The notes: generated from the sequence alone by a model not told the origin. Counted from the first letter of the stretch, positions 29,297 through 41,111 are shown. The stretch is DNA of 64,000 nucleotides from Streptantibioticus silvisoli (GCF_027947535.2 NZ_JAAGKO020000021.1:1-64000); one strand, 5' to 3'. Numbers and translations: made by a program.

Positions 29297-29312
29297 CTAA
29301 GGGTTACCTTAG
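29297..29312 (+). promoter_or_regulatory. Iron-box-like palindrome in acnA leader
   Basis: CTAAGGGTTACCTTAG is a perfect 6-4-6 palindrome that partly matches the DtxR/DmdR iron box (TTAGGTTAGGCTAACCTAA). It is 70 bp upstream of the acnA start. Aconitase is an iron-sulfur enzyme and is iron-regulated in corynebacteria, so DmdR control is plausible. Confidence 0.5.
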
Positions 29313-32096
<2,784 letters not shown>

Positions 32097-32274
32097 GCAC
32101 CCTCCCGCGCGGCCGCCGGCGGACCACCGCCGCCGGCCGCGCGGGCCGGCCGCCCGGTGACGTCCCGGCCCGGACCGCGAACCGCCGCCGCCGTGCGGGC
32201 CGGTCCGCCCGGAGCTGCCGGCACCGCCGGACGGACCGGGCAACTGATCCGGAAGCGGTAAAAAAACCCGACAG

Positions 32275-32305
32275 GGCCGCATCCCGCCACAAGCGGGGTG
32301 CGGCC
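32275..32305 (+). terminator. acnA terminator
   Basis: A 13-bp stem with one G-U pair (GGCCGCATCCCGC with GCGGGGTGCGGCC), a 5-nt loop and a downstream TTCTCGT pyrimidine run. An A-tract precedes it. Confidence 0.8.
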
Positions 32306-32466
32306 TTCTCGTATGTTGCGGGCGGGGCCGGTCGTCGGTGCGGGGCCGGCCCCGGTCGTCGCGCGGCGCGGCCGGCCGCCGCCGCGCAGGAAGGAGCGGG
32401 CCGCCGACATGAGGAGTCGTGAGGTCACAACCCGGGAAAGCTTCCCGCCCAAATGGGCGTTCGATC

Positions 32467-32499
32467 TTGCCCTGACTATGACAACTGGACTATACCTGT
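32467..32499 (+). promoter_or_regulatory. ngcE promoter with DasR-type (dre) site
   Basis: TTGCCC (32467-32472), 17 bp, then CTATAC (32490-32495). Overlapping the -10 is ACTGGACTATACCTGT (32484-32499). This matches 13 of 16 positions of the dre consensus ACTGGTCTAGACCAGT recognised by the GlcNAc-responsive repressor DasR. The placement fits repression released by amino-sugar phosphates. Confidence 0.68.
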
Positions 32500-32605
32500 C
32501 GGCGTTCAGCGGCCGTCGTTACGACCCCCAGCTTCACCCCGAACCGCGGTAACCGGCGGGTATCCGGTGCACCGCCTGAGTCCTGGAGAAAGCGAGGACT
32601 TGAGC

Positions 32606-34012
32606 ATGGGACCGACCATCGAGCCCGGCAGGCTTGCCCGGCGTGACCTCATCAAGCGTGCGGCGGCGATGGGAGCCGTCGCCGTACCGGCGGCGGCCCT
32701 CCTGAGCGGCTGCGCGGCCGGCGGAAGCGGCTCGACCAAGAAGGACACCGGTACCAAGACCGCGGCCAACCCGCTCGGCGTCGACAAGAACGCGCCGCTC
32801 GACGTCGTCATCTTCGACGGCGGATTCGGGGACGACTACGCACGCCAGTTCGAGAAGCTGTACTCCAAGGAGTACACCGGGGCGAAGGTCTCCCACACCC
32901 CCACCCAGAACATCACCGGCCTGCTCCAGCCCCGGCTGAACGCGGGCGACCCGCCGGACATCGTCGACGACTCCGGCAACCAGATGATCAAGCTGGACGT
33001 GCTGCAGAAGGCCGGCCAGCTGACCGACCTCACCCCGCTGCTCGACGCGCCGTCCATAGACGACCCGAGCAAGAAGGTCCGCGACATACTGATGCCGGGC
33101 ACCGTCCAGATCGGCATGGTCGACAACAAGTTCGTCACCCTGCCGTACGTCTACACCGTCTCCGGCATGTGGTACTCCGGCAAGCTGTTCAAGCAGCACG
33201 GCTGGACCGCGCCCACCACCTGGTCCGACTTCATGTCGCTCAGCGCCGAGATCAAGAAGACCACGAAGATCGCGCCCTTCGCCCACCAGGGCAAGTACCC
33301 GTACTACATCGACGTGGCCATCATGGACCTGGCGATCAAGAACGGCGGCCAGGACTTCCTCACCCGCATCGACGCGATGGACCCGACGATCTGGGACGAG
33401 GACGCCGCCAAGAACGCCATCGAGGCGATGTACGAGATCGTGCAGCGGAACTACCTGCTGCCCGGCACCGACGGCATGACGCACATCGAGTCGCAGACCG
33501 CCTGGAACCAGTACAAGGCCGCGTTCATCCCCTGCGGCGCCTGGCTGGAGAACGAGCAGCTGAAGGCCACGCCGTCGGACTTCCAGATGACGTTCATGCC
33601 GATGCCCTCGCTGCCCGGCGACAAGCTGCCGGCCACCGCCATACGCGGCGGCGCCAACGAGTTCTACATCGTGCCCAAGCAGGCGAAGAACGCGGCCGGC
33701 GGCATGGAGTTCATGCGCCTGATGCTCAGCAAGAAGGGCGCCACCGCGTTCGCGCAGACCGCCAACTCGCTGACCGTCGTCAAGGACGGCGTCGACCCCA
33801 CCGTCAAGCTGCGCCCGGGTACCCAGTCCACGGTGACCGCGCTGAAGGCCGCCGGGGCGAACGTGTTCAACCCGACCTACGTCAACGACTACAGCGCCTT
33901 CGCCACCGACATGGACAACGCCAGCGCCGAGGTCATGGCGAACCGCATGAAGCCCGCCGAGTGGCTGAAGACGGTCAAGGCGTCGGCGGTGAAGGCGAAG
34001 AAGGGCTCCTGA
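32606..34012 (+). CDS. ngcE: Extracellular GlcNAc/chitobiose-binding lipoprotein NgcE
   Basis: The solute-binding subunit of an ABC importer, 468 residues. The N-terminus has a twin-arginine RRDLIK motif, a hydrophobic stretch and the lipobox LLSGC, so it should be a (possibly Tat-exported) lipoprotein. The body is a family-1 extracellular binding protein. Gene order with two permeases, a ROK regulator and xylFGH matches S. coelicolor SCO6005-6011, where this gene is ngcE. The specificity is inferred from that synteny and from the dre site. The ATG at 32606 follows GCGAGGAC. As usual for this system, no ATPase gene is adjacent; the shared MsiK ATPase is expected elsewhere. Confidence 0.88.
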   Translation: MGPTIEPGRLARRDLIKRAAAMGAVAVPAAALLSGCAAGGSGSTKKDTGTKTAANPLGVDKNAPLDVVIFDGGFGDDYARQFEKLYSKEYTGAKVSHTPTQNITGLLQPRLNAGDPPDIVDDSGNQMIKLDVLQKAGQLTDLTPLLDAPSIDDPSKKVRDILMPGTVQIGMVDNKFVTLPYVYTVSGMWYSGKLFKQHGWTAPTTWSDFMSLSAEIKKTTKIAPFAHQGKYPYYIDVAIMDLAIKNGGQDFLTRIDAMDPTIWDEDAAKNAIEAMYEIVQRNYLLPGTDGMTHIESQTAWNQYKAAFIPCGAWLENEQLKATPSDFQMTFMPMPSLPGDKLPATAIRGGANEFYIVPKQAKNAAGGMEFMRLMLSKKGATAFAQTANSLTVVKDGVDPTVKLRPGTQSTVTALKAAGANVFNPTYVNDYSAFATDMDNASAEVMANRMKPAEWLKTVKASAVKAKKGS

Positions 34013-34132
34013 CCCCGGGAACGCCCTCCCGGCGTGCCGCCGCCCGGCGGCCGCGCCGCCGCCCCACGCACCACACGGTGGCGGCACGCCCCCCGCGTGC
34101 CGCCACCGCGGCCGGACACCAAGGCAGGAGCC

Positions 34133-35065
34133 ATGAGACACCGCAGGTACCCGTTCATCGTGGGTTTTCTCATCGTGCCGGTCGCGCTGTACGCGGTCCT
34201 GGTGATCTGGCCGTACATACAGACCTTCGGCTACTCGCTCACCGACTGGTCGGGCGAGTCGCAGACCATGCACTTCATCGGGCTGAAGAACTACACGGCG
34301 CTGCTGAGCGACCACGTCTTCCTCACCGCGCTGGAGCACAACGGCCTGCTGCTGGTCTTCCTGCCCGTCATCACCATCCTGCTGGCGCTGTTCTTCGCGT
34401 TCATGCTGAACGTGGGCGGGCAGGGCAGGACCGGCGGTGTGCAGGGCGTGGCGGGTGCGGCCTTCTACAAGGTGGTGTTCTTCTTCCCGCAGGTGCTGTC
34501 GGTGGCGATCCTCGCGGTGCTGTTCGAGGCGGTCTACCGCAGTGACGCCGGCGGTCTGCTCAACGGCGTGCTGGTGAAGATCGGCCTGGAGAACTCGCAG
34601 AACCCGATCGAGTGGCTCAACGATCCGGGCACCGTGCTGTGGTGCCTGCTGGCCATCATGGTCTGGCAGGGCGTCGGCTTCTACCTGGTGCTGTTCTCGG
34701 CGGCCATGCAGTCCATCCCGAAGGAGATCTTCGAGGCCGCGCTGCTGGACGGCGCCGGCCGGGCGCAGACCTTCTTCAAGGTCACCATGCCGCTGCTGTG
34801 GGACAGCGTCCAGACCGCCTGGGTGTACCTGGCCATCGCCGCGATGGACTTCTTCGCGCTGGTCTCCACCCTGACCCCCGGCACCGCCTACGGCGGCGGC
34901 CCCGATTACCACTCCGAAGTGCTGTCGACGTATCTGATGCGCAACTTCCTGTACTTCGGGAAGAGCGGATACGCCTGCGCCATGGGCGTGGTGATCCTGT
35001 TCCTGACCCTGATCGTGTCGGTGCTGGCCCTGAGGGCCACCCGCCGCGAGCGCATCGAGTTCTGA
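34133..35065 (+). CDS. ngcF: ABC sugar permease NgcF
   Basis: The first inner-membrane permease of the NgcEFG importer, 310 residues with six helices. The EAA loop that docks the ATPase is EAALLDGAGRAQTFFKVTMP near residues 202-221. GGCAGGAG precedes the ATG at 34133. It lies 120 bp after ngcE and 15 bp before ngcG, within one operon. Confidence 0.88.
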   Translation: MRHRRYPFIVGFLIVPVALYAVLVIWPYIQTFGYSLTDWSGESQTMHFIGLKNYTALLSDHVFLTALEHNGLLLVFLPVITILLALFFAFMLNVGGQGRTGGVQGVAGAAFYKVVFFFPQVLSVAILAVLFEAVYRSDAGGLLNGVLVKIGLENSQNPIEWLNDPGTVLWCLLAIMVWQGVGFYLVLFSAAMQSIPKEIFEAALLDGAGRAQTFFKVTMPLLWDSVQTAWVYLAIAAMDFFALVSTLTPGTAYGGGPDYHSEVLSTYLMRNFLYFGKSGYACAMGVVILFLTLIVSVLALRATRRERIEF

Positions 35066-35080
35066 GCGGGGCTGCCACCC

Positions 35081-36010
35081 ATGAGTACTGTCGAGGACCC
35101 CACCCCCACCCCGGTCGCCGTCACCGCGGCCGCGCCCGCCCGGCCCCCCGGCCGCGACGAGCGGTTCGCCGACTCCGGCAAGGCGCTCAACGTCTTCTCG
35201 CACGGCTTCCTGGTGCTGTGGGCGGTGATGATCGTGCTGCCGCTGGTGTGGATCGTGCTGGGTGCGTTCAAGACCAGTACGGAGATCGGCGGCAGCGCCT
35301 GGGCCTGGCCGACCAACTGGAACCTGGGCGCCTTCGGCCGCGCCTGGGAGAACGGGGTCGGCGGCTTCCTGGTGCACACCTTGATCGTGCTGGTCTTCTC
35401 GGTGACCCTCACGATGCTGTTCGGCTCGATGGCCGCCTACGTGCTGGCGCGCTACGAGTTCCCCGGCAACCGGCTGATCTACTTCTTCTTCGTGGCCGGC
35501 GCGATGTTCCCGGTCTACCTGGCGCTGGTGCCGCTGTTCTTCATGCTGAAGAACCTCGGCATGCTCAACACCTACCAGGGCCTGATCCTGGTGTACGTCG
35601 CGTACTCGATGCCGTTCACCGTCTTCTTCATGCACTCGTTCTTCCGCACGCTGCCGACCGCGCTGCACGAGGCTGCGATGATCGACGGCTGCTCGCACAC
35701 CCGGGCGTTCTTCCAGATCATGCTGCCGATCGCCAAGCCCGGCCTGCTGAGCGTGGGGATATTCAACGTGCTGGGCCAGTGGAACCAGTACATCCTGCCG
35801 CTGACCTTGATGCAGAAGCAGTCCGGTACCGACGCCGACCACTCGGTGCTGACCCAGGGACTGGTCAACCTCATGGTGCAGTCCGGGTACAAGAACGACA
35901 TGCCCGCGCTGTTCGCCGGTATGACGATCGCAATGCTGCCGGTCCTGGTGGTCTACCTGTCCTTCCAGCGCCAGGTCCAGGCGGGCCTGACCGCCGGCAC
36001 CCTCAAGTGA
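35081..36010 (+). CDS. ngcG: ABC sugar permease NgcG
   Basis: The second permease of the importer, 309 residues with six helices. It starts with a Pro/Ala-rich cytosolic tail of about 35 residues. The EAA loop reads EAAMIDGCSHTRAFFQIMLP near residue 200. The ribosome site before the ATG at 35081 is weak, consistent with translational coupling to ngcF, which ends 15 bp upstream. The ROK regulator gene follows after 184 bp. Confidence 0.87.
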   Translation: MSTVEDPTPTPVAVTAAAPARPPGRDERFADSGKALNVFSHGFLVLWAVMIVLPLVWIVLGAFKTSTEIGGSAWAWPTNWNLGAFGRAWENGVGGFLVHTLIVLVFSVTLTMLFGSMAAYVLARYEFPGNRLIYFFFVAGAMFPVYLALVPLFFMLKNLGMLNTYQGLILVYVAYSMPFTVFFMHSFFRTLPTALHEAAMIDGCSHTRAFFQIMLPIAKPGLLSVGIFNVLGQWNQYILPLTLMQKQSGTDADHSVLTQGLVNLMVQSGYKNDMPALFAGMTIAMLPVLVVYLSFQRQVQAGLTAGTLK

Positions 36011-36194
36011 GGCGGTGCCGCCGCCGTCCTTTCACAACCTGACGCCGGGCTCCGTCCTGCTGAACGGGGTCTTTCGCCGTGCCCGGCATGTGTGATCATC
36101 TCGGGGTTGTCCTGGTCGATCTCTTGACGGGACAGGACGCCTGAGGCTCTGCTTAGGGTTCACATGTTGTAGACGACGGCGGGAGTGGTAGGTC

Positions 36195-37391
36195 GTGCAG
36201 ACTCCGGGGTCGCAGTCGTCCCTGCACCGGGCCAATCTCGAACGGGTCGTGCGCGCCGTGCGGCTGGCCGGTTCGCTGACCCAGGCCGAGATCGCCCGGG
36301 GCACCGGCCTGTCCGCGGCCACCGTCTCCAACATCGTGCGGGAACTGCGCGACAACGGCACGGTCCAGGTCACCCCCACCTCCTCCGGCGGCCGGCGGGC
36401 CCGCAGCGTCTCGCTGTCCGGTGACGCCGGCATCGTGGTGGGCGTCGACTTCGGCCACTCCCACCTGCGCGTCGCGGTGGGCAACCTGGCGCACCAGGTG
36501 CTGGCGGAGCAGACCGAGCCGATCGACGTCGACGCCTCCGCCGCCCAGGGCTTCGACCGGGCGGAGCGGCTGGTGGCCCGGCTGGTGGAGACCACCGGGA
36601 TCGGCGCCGACAAGGTCATCGGGGTCGGCCTGGGCGTGCCGGGACCGCTCGACATCGCCACCGGCGTGCTGGGCTCGACGGCCATACTGCCGGGCTGGAG
36701 CGGAATCAACCCGCGCGAGGAGCTGGCCGGCCGGCTCGGCATGCCGGTGCACGTCGACAACGACGCCAACCTCGGCGCCCTCGGCGAGCTGGTGTGGGGC
36801 AGCGGCCGCGGCGCGCAGGACCTGGCGTACATCAAGGTCGCCAGCGGCGTCGGCGCCGGACTGGTGATCAACGGGCGCATCTACCGCGGCCCGGGCGGCA
36901 GCGCCGGGGAGATAGGCCACATCACCCTCGACGAGTCGGGACCGGTCTGCCGCTGCGGAAACCGCGGCTGCCTGGAGACGTTCACCGCCGCCCGGCACGT
37001 GCTGGAGCTGCTGCGCGGCAGCCACGGGCCGGACCTGACCGTGCCGCGCATGGTGCAGCTGGCCCGGGAGGGCGACCCGGGGTGCCGCCGGGTCATCGCC
37101 GACGTCGGACGGCACGTGGGCATGGGGGTGGCCAACCTGTGCAACGTGCTCAATCCCACCCGGGTCGTGCTCGGCGGCGACCTCGCCGACTCCGGTGAGC
37201 TGGTGCTCGGGCCGATCCGCGAATCCGTCTCCCGTTACGCGATCCCCAGCGCCGCCCGCCAACTGGCCATCGTTCCCGGGGCGTTGGGCGGTCGCGCCGA
37301 AGTGCTCGGAGCGCTGGCGCTGGTGCTGAGCGAAATGACCGATTCCGACCATATGACCGATCCCGGACGGGATTCGCTCGCCTTCAGGTAG
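36195..37391 (+). CDS. rok7B7: ROK-family transcriptional regulator Rok7B7
   Basis: A 398-residue repressor-type ROK protein. The N-terminal winged helix (TQAEIARGTGLSAATVSNIV, residues 30-49) binds DNA. The C-terminal sugar-kinase-like domain has DFGHSHLRVAVGN, DNDANLGALGE, GEIGH and the zinc motif CRCGNRGCLE. The position between ngcEFG and xylFGH equals S. coelicolor SCO6008 (rok7B7). That protein represses xylFGH and affects carbon catabolite repression and antibiotic production. The GTG start at 36195 follows GGTAGGTC. Confidence 0.9.
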   Translation: MQTPGSQSSLHRANLERVVRAVRLAGSLTQAEIARGTGLSAATVSNIVRELRDNGTVQVTPTSSGGRRARSVSLSGDAGIVVGVDFGHSHLRVAVGNLAHQVLAEQTEPIDVDASAAQGFDRAERLVARLVETTGIGADKVIGVGLGVPGPLDIATGVLGSTAILPGWSGINPREELAGRLGMPVHVDNDANLGALGELVWGSGRGAQDLAYIKVASGVGAGLVINGRIYRGPGGSAGEIGHITLDESGPVCRCGNRGCLETFTAARHVLELLRGSHGPDLTVPRMVQLAREGDPGCRRVIADVGRHVGMGVANLCNVLNPTRVVLGGDLADSGELVLGPIRESVSRYAIPSAARQLAIVPGALGGRAEVLGALALVLSEMTDSDHMTDPGRDSLAFR

Positions 37392-37400
37392 ATAACAAGT

Positions 37401-37450
37401 GATGACGTTGTCATCTCGTTAACGATTTACTTCTTGACGCCAAGACGGGC
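37401..37450 (+). promoter_or_regulatory. xylF operator/promoter region
   Basis: Three elements lie close together. GATGAC-GTT-GTCATC (37401-37415) is a perfect palindrome and CGTTAACG (37417-37424) another. TTTACTTCTTGAC (37426-37438) fits the Rok7B7 consensus TTKAMKHSTTSAV as I recall it. The last overlaps a -35 (TTGACG); a weak -10 (TTGACT) lies 17 bp on. Confidence 0.58.
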
Positions 37451-37509
37451 GCGGAGTTGACTCACGTGAACCTCGGCCGCAGCGACGCGGCCCTGTCAGG
37501 GAGGCACCC

Positions 37510-38610
37510 GTGAACATCATTCTGCGTCGCGCCGTTATCGCGACCGCTGCCGTGTCGATGGCCTTCACCATGGCCGCGTGCGGCAAGGCGGGCGATAGCA
37601 AGTCCACCACCGCGTCGGCCAGCAAGGGCTTCAAGATAGGCCTGGCTCTGCCGGAGAACCAGACCACGCGTTACGAGGCGGTCGACCGCCCCAAGATCGA
37701 GGCGAAGATCAAGCAGCTGTGCCCCAGCTGCACGATGGACTACGAAAACGCCGCGCAGAACGCGAACACCCAGCAGCAGCAGATCCAGACCCTGATCAAC
37801 GACGGCGACAAGGCCATTATCGTTGACGCGGTCGACTTCAAGGCGATCCAGCCGTCGATCGAGGCCGCCCACAAGAAGGGCATCAAGATCGTGGCGTACG
37901 ACCGCCTGGCCCAGGGCCCGGTCGACGCCTACGTCTCCTTCGACAACGAGAAGGTCGGCGAGCAGCAGGGCACCGCGCTGCTGGCGGCGATGGGCTCCAA
38001 GGCCACGCCCAGCAGCAAGATCATCATGGTGAACGGCGACCCGGGTGACCCGAACGCCGCCCAGTTCAAGGCCGGCGCGCTCAAGGTGCTCCAGGGCAAG
38101 GTCGACATCGCGGCCAAGTTCGACACCACCGGCTGGCTGGCGAACAACGCCAACCAGGAGGTCGCCGGCTCGATCAGCCGCATCGGCGCCAAGAACATCG
38201 CCGCGGTCTACTCCGCCAACGACGGCATGGCCGCCGGTGTGGTCTCCGCCCTGCAGGCCGCCCACATCAAGCCGATCCCGCCGGTCTCCGGCCAGGACTC
38301 GCAGATCGACGGCGTCCAGCGGGTGCTCGCCGGCACCCAGGCGTTCACCATCTACAAGCCGTACACCACCGAGGCCGACGACGCCGCCACCATGGCGATC
38401 GACCTGGTCACCGGCAAGTCGCTGTCCGCCGTGGCCGACACCACCCAGTCCAGCGCGACGAACAAGAACATCCCGTCGAAGCTGATCCCGACCGTGGTGC
38501 TCACCAACAAGAACGTGCAGCAGACCGTGGTCGCCTCCGGCCTCTACACCGTCCAGGCGATCTGCACCCCGCAGTACAAGGCCGCCTGCGACAAGGCCGG
38601 CCTCAAGTAA
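37510..38610 (+). CDS. xylF: Xylose-binding lipoprotein XylF
   Basis: A 366-residue periplasmic-binding-protein-like (type I, ribose/xylose class) substrate-binding subunit. It is anchored by a lipid: signal residues 1-21 and lipobox TMAACG. The pentose-binding core contains VNGDPGDPNAAQF and SANDGMAAGV. CAGGGAGG precedes the GTG. It is first gene of the xylFGH operon under Rok7B7. A strong hairpin follows the stop, so the binding protein is probably made in excess over the membrane parts. Confidence 0.92.
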   Translation: MNIILRRAVIATAAVSMAFTMAACGKAGDSKSTTASASKGFKIGLALPENQTTRYEAVDRPKIEAKIKQLCPSCTMDYENAAQNANTQQQQIQTLINDGDKAIIVDAVDFKAIQPSIEAAHKKGIKIVAYDRLAQGPVDAYVSFDNEKVGEQQGTALLAAMGSKATPSSKIIMVNGDPGDPNAAQFKAGALKVLQGKVDIAAKFDTTGWLANNANQEVAGSISRIGAKNIAAVYSANDGMAAGVVSALQAAHIKPIPPVSGQDSQIDGVQRVLAGTQAFTIYKPYTTEADDAATMAIDLVTGKSLSAVADTTQSSATNKNIPSKLIPTVVLTNKNVQQTVVASGLYTVQAICTPQYKAACDKAGLK

Positions 38611-38625
38611 CAAAAAGAGCCCAGG

Positions 38626-38652
38626 ACCGGCCGGAGCACCGCTCCGGCCGGT
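38626..38652 (+). terminator. Intra-operon hairpin between xylF and xylG
   Basis: A perfect 12-bp stem (ACCGGCCGGAGC with GCTCCGGCCGGT) with a 3-nt loop lies 16 nt after the xylF stop. There is no T-tract. It probably attenuates read-through or stabilises the xylF message. Confidence 0.7.
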
Positions 38653-38845
38653 TCGCACGGACCTGTCCGGCGTCCCCTCCCATCGACTAACCCCGCTGCG
38701 GGTCGGGACGCCGGACGGACCCCACCCGCAGCGGCAACCGTCCGCCGGGCCAGGGGAGCCGACGGCTCTCCCGTCCGCACGCAACCCCGCGCCGGCCCCC
38801 TCCGGCGCGGTCCCCGCCGGTCAGGCGGCGAAGGAGTTGGTTCAT

Positions 38846-39625
38846 GTGTCCGCTACGCCCGTGCTGGCGTTGCGCGGGGTCTCCAAGCGGTTCGGTGCCG
38901 TACAGGCGCTGACCGACGTCGAGCTGGAGATCCATGCCGGTGAGGTGGTCGCCCTGGTCGGCGACAACGGCGCCGGAAAGTCCACCCTGGTCAAAACGAT
39001 CGCCGGGGTCCACCCGATCGACGAGGGCGTCACCGAGTGGGAGGGCAAGCCGGTCTCCATCGCCCGGCCGCACGACGCCCAGGCGCTCGGCATCGCGACC
39101 GTCTACCAGGACCTCGCGCTGTGCGACAACCTCGACGTCGTGCAGAACCTCTTCCTCGGCCGGGAGATCCGCCGGTTCGGCGTGCTCGACGAGGTCGAGA
39201 TGGAAAAGCGGGCGCGCGAACTGCTGCACACGCTGTCCATCCGCATACCCAGCGTCCGCATCCCGATCGCCTCGCTGTCCGGTGGTCAGCGGCAGGTCGT
39301 GGCCATCGCCCGCTCGCTGATCGGCGAGCCGAAGCTGGTCATCCTCGACGAGCCCACCGCCGCGCTCGGCGTCGAGCAGACCGCCCAGGTCCTCGACCTG
39401 GTCGAGCGGCTGCGCGACCGGGGCCTCGCGGTCATCCTCATCAGCCACAACATGGTGGACGTCAAGGCGGTCGCCGACCAGGTCGCCGTGCTGCGGCTGG
39501 GGCGCAACAACGGCGTCTTCCCGGTCGGGACCACCACCCAGGAAGAGATCATCTCCGCCATCACCGGCGCCACGGACAACGCCGTGACCCGCCGTAAGGC
39601 GCGTTCCGCGGAGGGCGAGAAGTGA
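38846..39625 (+). CDS. xylG: ABC transporter ATPase XylG (single domain)
   Basis: The ATPase of the xylose importer. Walker A GDNGAGKST lies near residue 41, the signature LSGGQRQ near 145 and Walker B VILDEPTAAL near 165. At 259 residues it has one nucleotide-binding domain, while proteobacterial XylG has two fused copies (about 510 residues). A homodimer is therefore expected. I chose the GTG at 38846, 9 nt after AAGGAG, over the in-frame TTG at 38837. Its stop overlaps the xylH start by 4 nt. Confidence 0.9.
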   Translation: MSATPVLALRGVSKRFGAVQALTDVELEIHAGEVVALVGDNGAGKSTLVKTIAGVHPIDEGVTEWEGKPVSIARPHDAQALGIATVYQDLALCDNLDVVQNLFLGREIRRFGVLDEVEMEKRARELLHTLSIRIPSVRIPIASLSGGQRQVVAIARSLIGEPKLVILDEPTAALGVEQTAQVLDLVERLRDRGLAVILISHNMVDVKAVADQVAVLRLGRNNGVFPVGTTTQEEIISAITGATDNAVTRRKARSAEGEK

Positions 39626-40989
39626 GCAACCCGGAGATCGGAAACACGGAGCCGCGGGAGACCGTCCCCGGCCAGCGGGCCGGCCAGGAGGCCGCCCTCA
39701 CCAAGAGCACCCCCGCTGCGACGCCCACCGACGACGCGGTCGCCGCGCCGGCGGCGGCCGCGGCCGCCATCGTCGCCGTCGACCCGCGACTGCTGGTGCG
39801 CGAGGAGGGCCTCAAGGGCTACCTCACCGAGTTCGGCCGCCGCATGCGCAGCGGTGACCTCGGGTCGGTGCCGGTCGTCGCCGCGCTGATCATCATCTGG
39901 ATCGTCTTCGGCCTGCTCAACAGCTCCTTCCTGTCGGCGAACAACTTCGCCACCATCGCGCAGGACATCGTCGGCACCGGCCTGATCGCCCTCGGCGTGG
40001 TCTTCGTCCTGCTGCTGGGCGAGATCGACCTGTCGGTCTCCTACGTCGGCGGTGTCGCGGGCGCGGTCTTCGCCGTCCTGGCCGTCAACCACGGCATGTC
40101 CGGCGGCCTGGCCCTGGTGCTGGGCATCCTCACCGGTACCGTGCTCGGCTTCGTGCACGGCTTCTTCTTCGCCAAGGTCGGGGTACCGGCGTTCGTCGTC
40201 ACCCTGGCCGGCTTCCTGGCCTGGAACGGCCTGATGCTCCAGGTGCTGGGCCAGCACGGCACCATCAACCTGCCGGCCAACGGTGTGCTGTACCAGATGT
40301 ACAACTACACGTTCGAGGACGTCGGCGCCGCCTACGGCCTGGCGCTGATCGGCACCGTGCTCTACCTGGTCTTCGCGCTGCTGGAGGCCGCCAAGCGCCG
40401 CAAGGCCAACATCCCCTCCCGTCCGCTGGCCGACATCATCGTCAAGACCGCCGCCCTGGCGATCCTGGCCTTCGTCGCCGCGTACGTGCTCAACCAGAAC
40501 AGCGGCCTGCCGCTGGACCTGCTGATCTTCCTGGTCCTGGTGGTCGGCTGGGACCTGGTGCTGCGGCGCACCTCCTACGGCCGCAAGGTCTTCGCGGTCG
40601 GCGGCGGCATCGAGGCGGCCCGCCGGGCCGGCATCAACGTCGCCAAGGTGCGCATCTCGGTGTTCATGATCTCCGGCACCATGGCCGCCATCGGCGGCAT
40701 GTTCCTGGCCGGCCAGGTCAACTCCGCGCAGTCCACCCAGGGCGGCGGCAACACGCTGATGAACGCCATCGCGGCGGCCGTCATCGGTGGCACCAGCCTC
40801 TTCGGCGGCCGGGGCAAGACCTGGTCCGCGCTGCTCGGCGCGCTGGTCATCGTCTCCATCCAGCAGGGCCTGTACATCCTCAACCTCGGCACCGCGATCC
40901 AGTACATGGTCACCGGCGCCGTCCTGCTCGCGGCGGTCGTGGTCGACTCGATCTCGCGCCGTACCCAGCAGGCGGCCGGGCGCGCCTGA
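39622..40989 (+). CDS. xylH: Xylose ABC permease XylH
   Basis: The membrane subunit of the xylose importer, 455 residues. A cytosolic Ala-rich tail of about 70 residues precedes ten or so helices of the ribose/xylose (BPD_transp_2) type. GEIDLSVSYVGG near residue 135 and TSLFGGRGKTWSALLGA near 390 are conserved family segments. The GTG start lies inside the xylG stop (4-nt overlap), implying translational coupling. A 16-bp stem terminator follows. Confidence 0.9.
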   Translation: MSNPEIGNTEPRETVPGQRAGQEAALTKSTPAATPTDDAVAAPAAAAAAIVAVDPRLLVREEGLKGYLTEFGRRMRSGDLGSVPVVAALIIIWIVFGLLNSSFLSANNFATIAQDIVGTGLIALGVVFVLLLGEIDLSVSYVGGVAGAVFAVLAVNHGMSGGLALVLGILTGTVLGFVHGFFFAKVGVPAFVVTLAGFLAWNGLMLQVLGQHGTINLPANGVLYQMYNYTFEDVGAAYGLALIGTVLYLVFALLEAAKRRKANIPSRPLADIIVKTAALAILAFVAAYVLNQNSGLPLDLLIFLVLVVGWDLVLRRTSYGRKVFAVGGGIEAARRAGINVAKVRISVFMISGTMAAIGGMFLAGQVNSAQSTQGGGNTLMNAIAAAVIGGTSLFGGRGKTWSALLGALVIVSIQQGLYILNLGTAIQYMVTGAVLLAAVVVDSISRRTQQAAGRA

Positions 40990-40998
40990 CGCCCCGCC

Positions 40999-41046
40999 AA
41001 CGACGACGCCCGGCACCCGCGAGAGCGGTCGCCGGGCGTCGTCGTT
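40999..41046 (+). terminator. xylFGH operon terminator
   Basis: A perfect 16-bp stem (AACGACGACGCCCGGC with GCCGGGCGTCGTCGTT) with a 16-nt loop, 10 nt after the xylH stop. Confidence 0.85.
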
Positions 41047-41105
41047 GCTGCGTCCGGGTGACGTACGTCGCTGGCTCGCCTGCCGCACCGCCCGGCACGG
41101 AACAC

Positions 41106-41111
41106 TAGAAT
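41106..41111 (+). promoter_or_regulatory. Candidate -10 box of dxs
   Basis: TAGAAT stands 53 bp before the dxs start in GC-rich DNA. The -35 is not clear. Confidence 0.4.

Noticed and set aside
38846-39625. XylG truncated by a frameshift to one ATPase domain
   Set aside because: The stop overlaps xylH by 4 nt in a normal coupled arrangement, and single-domain XylG is, as I recall, usual in Streptomyces.
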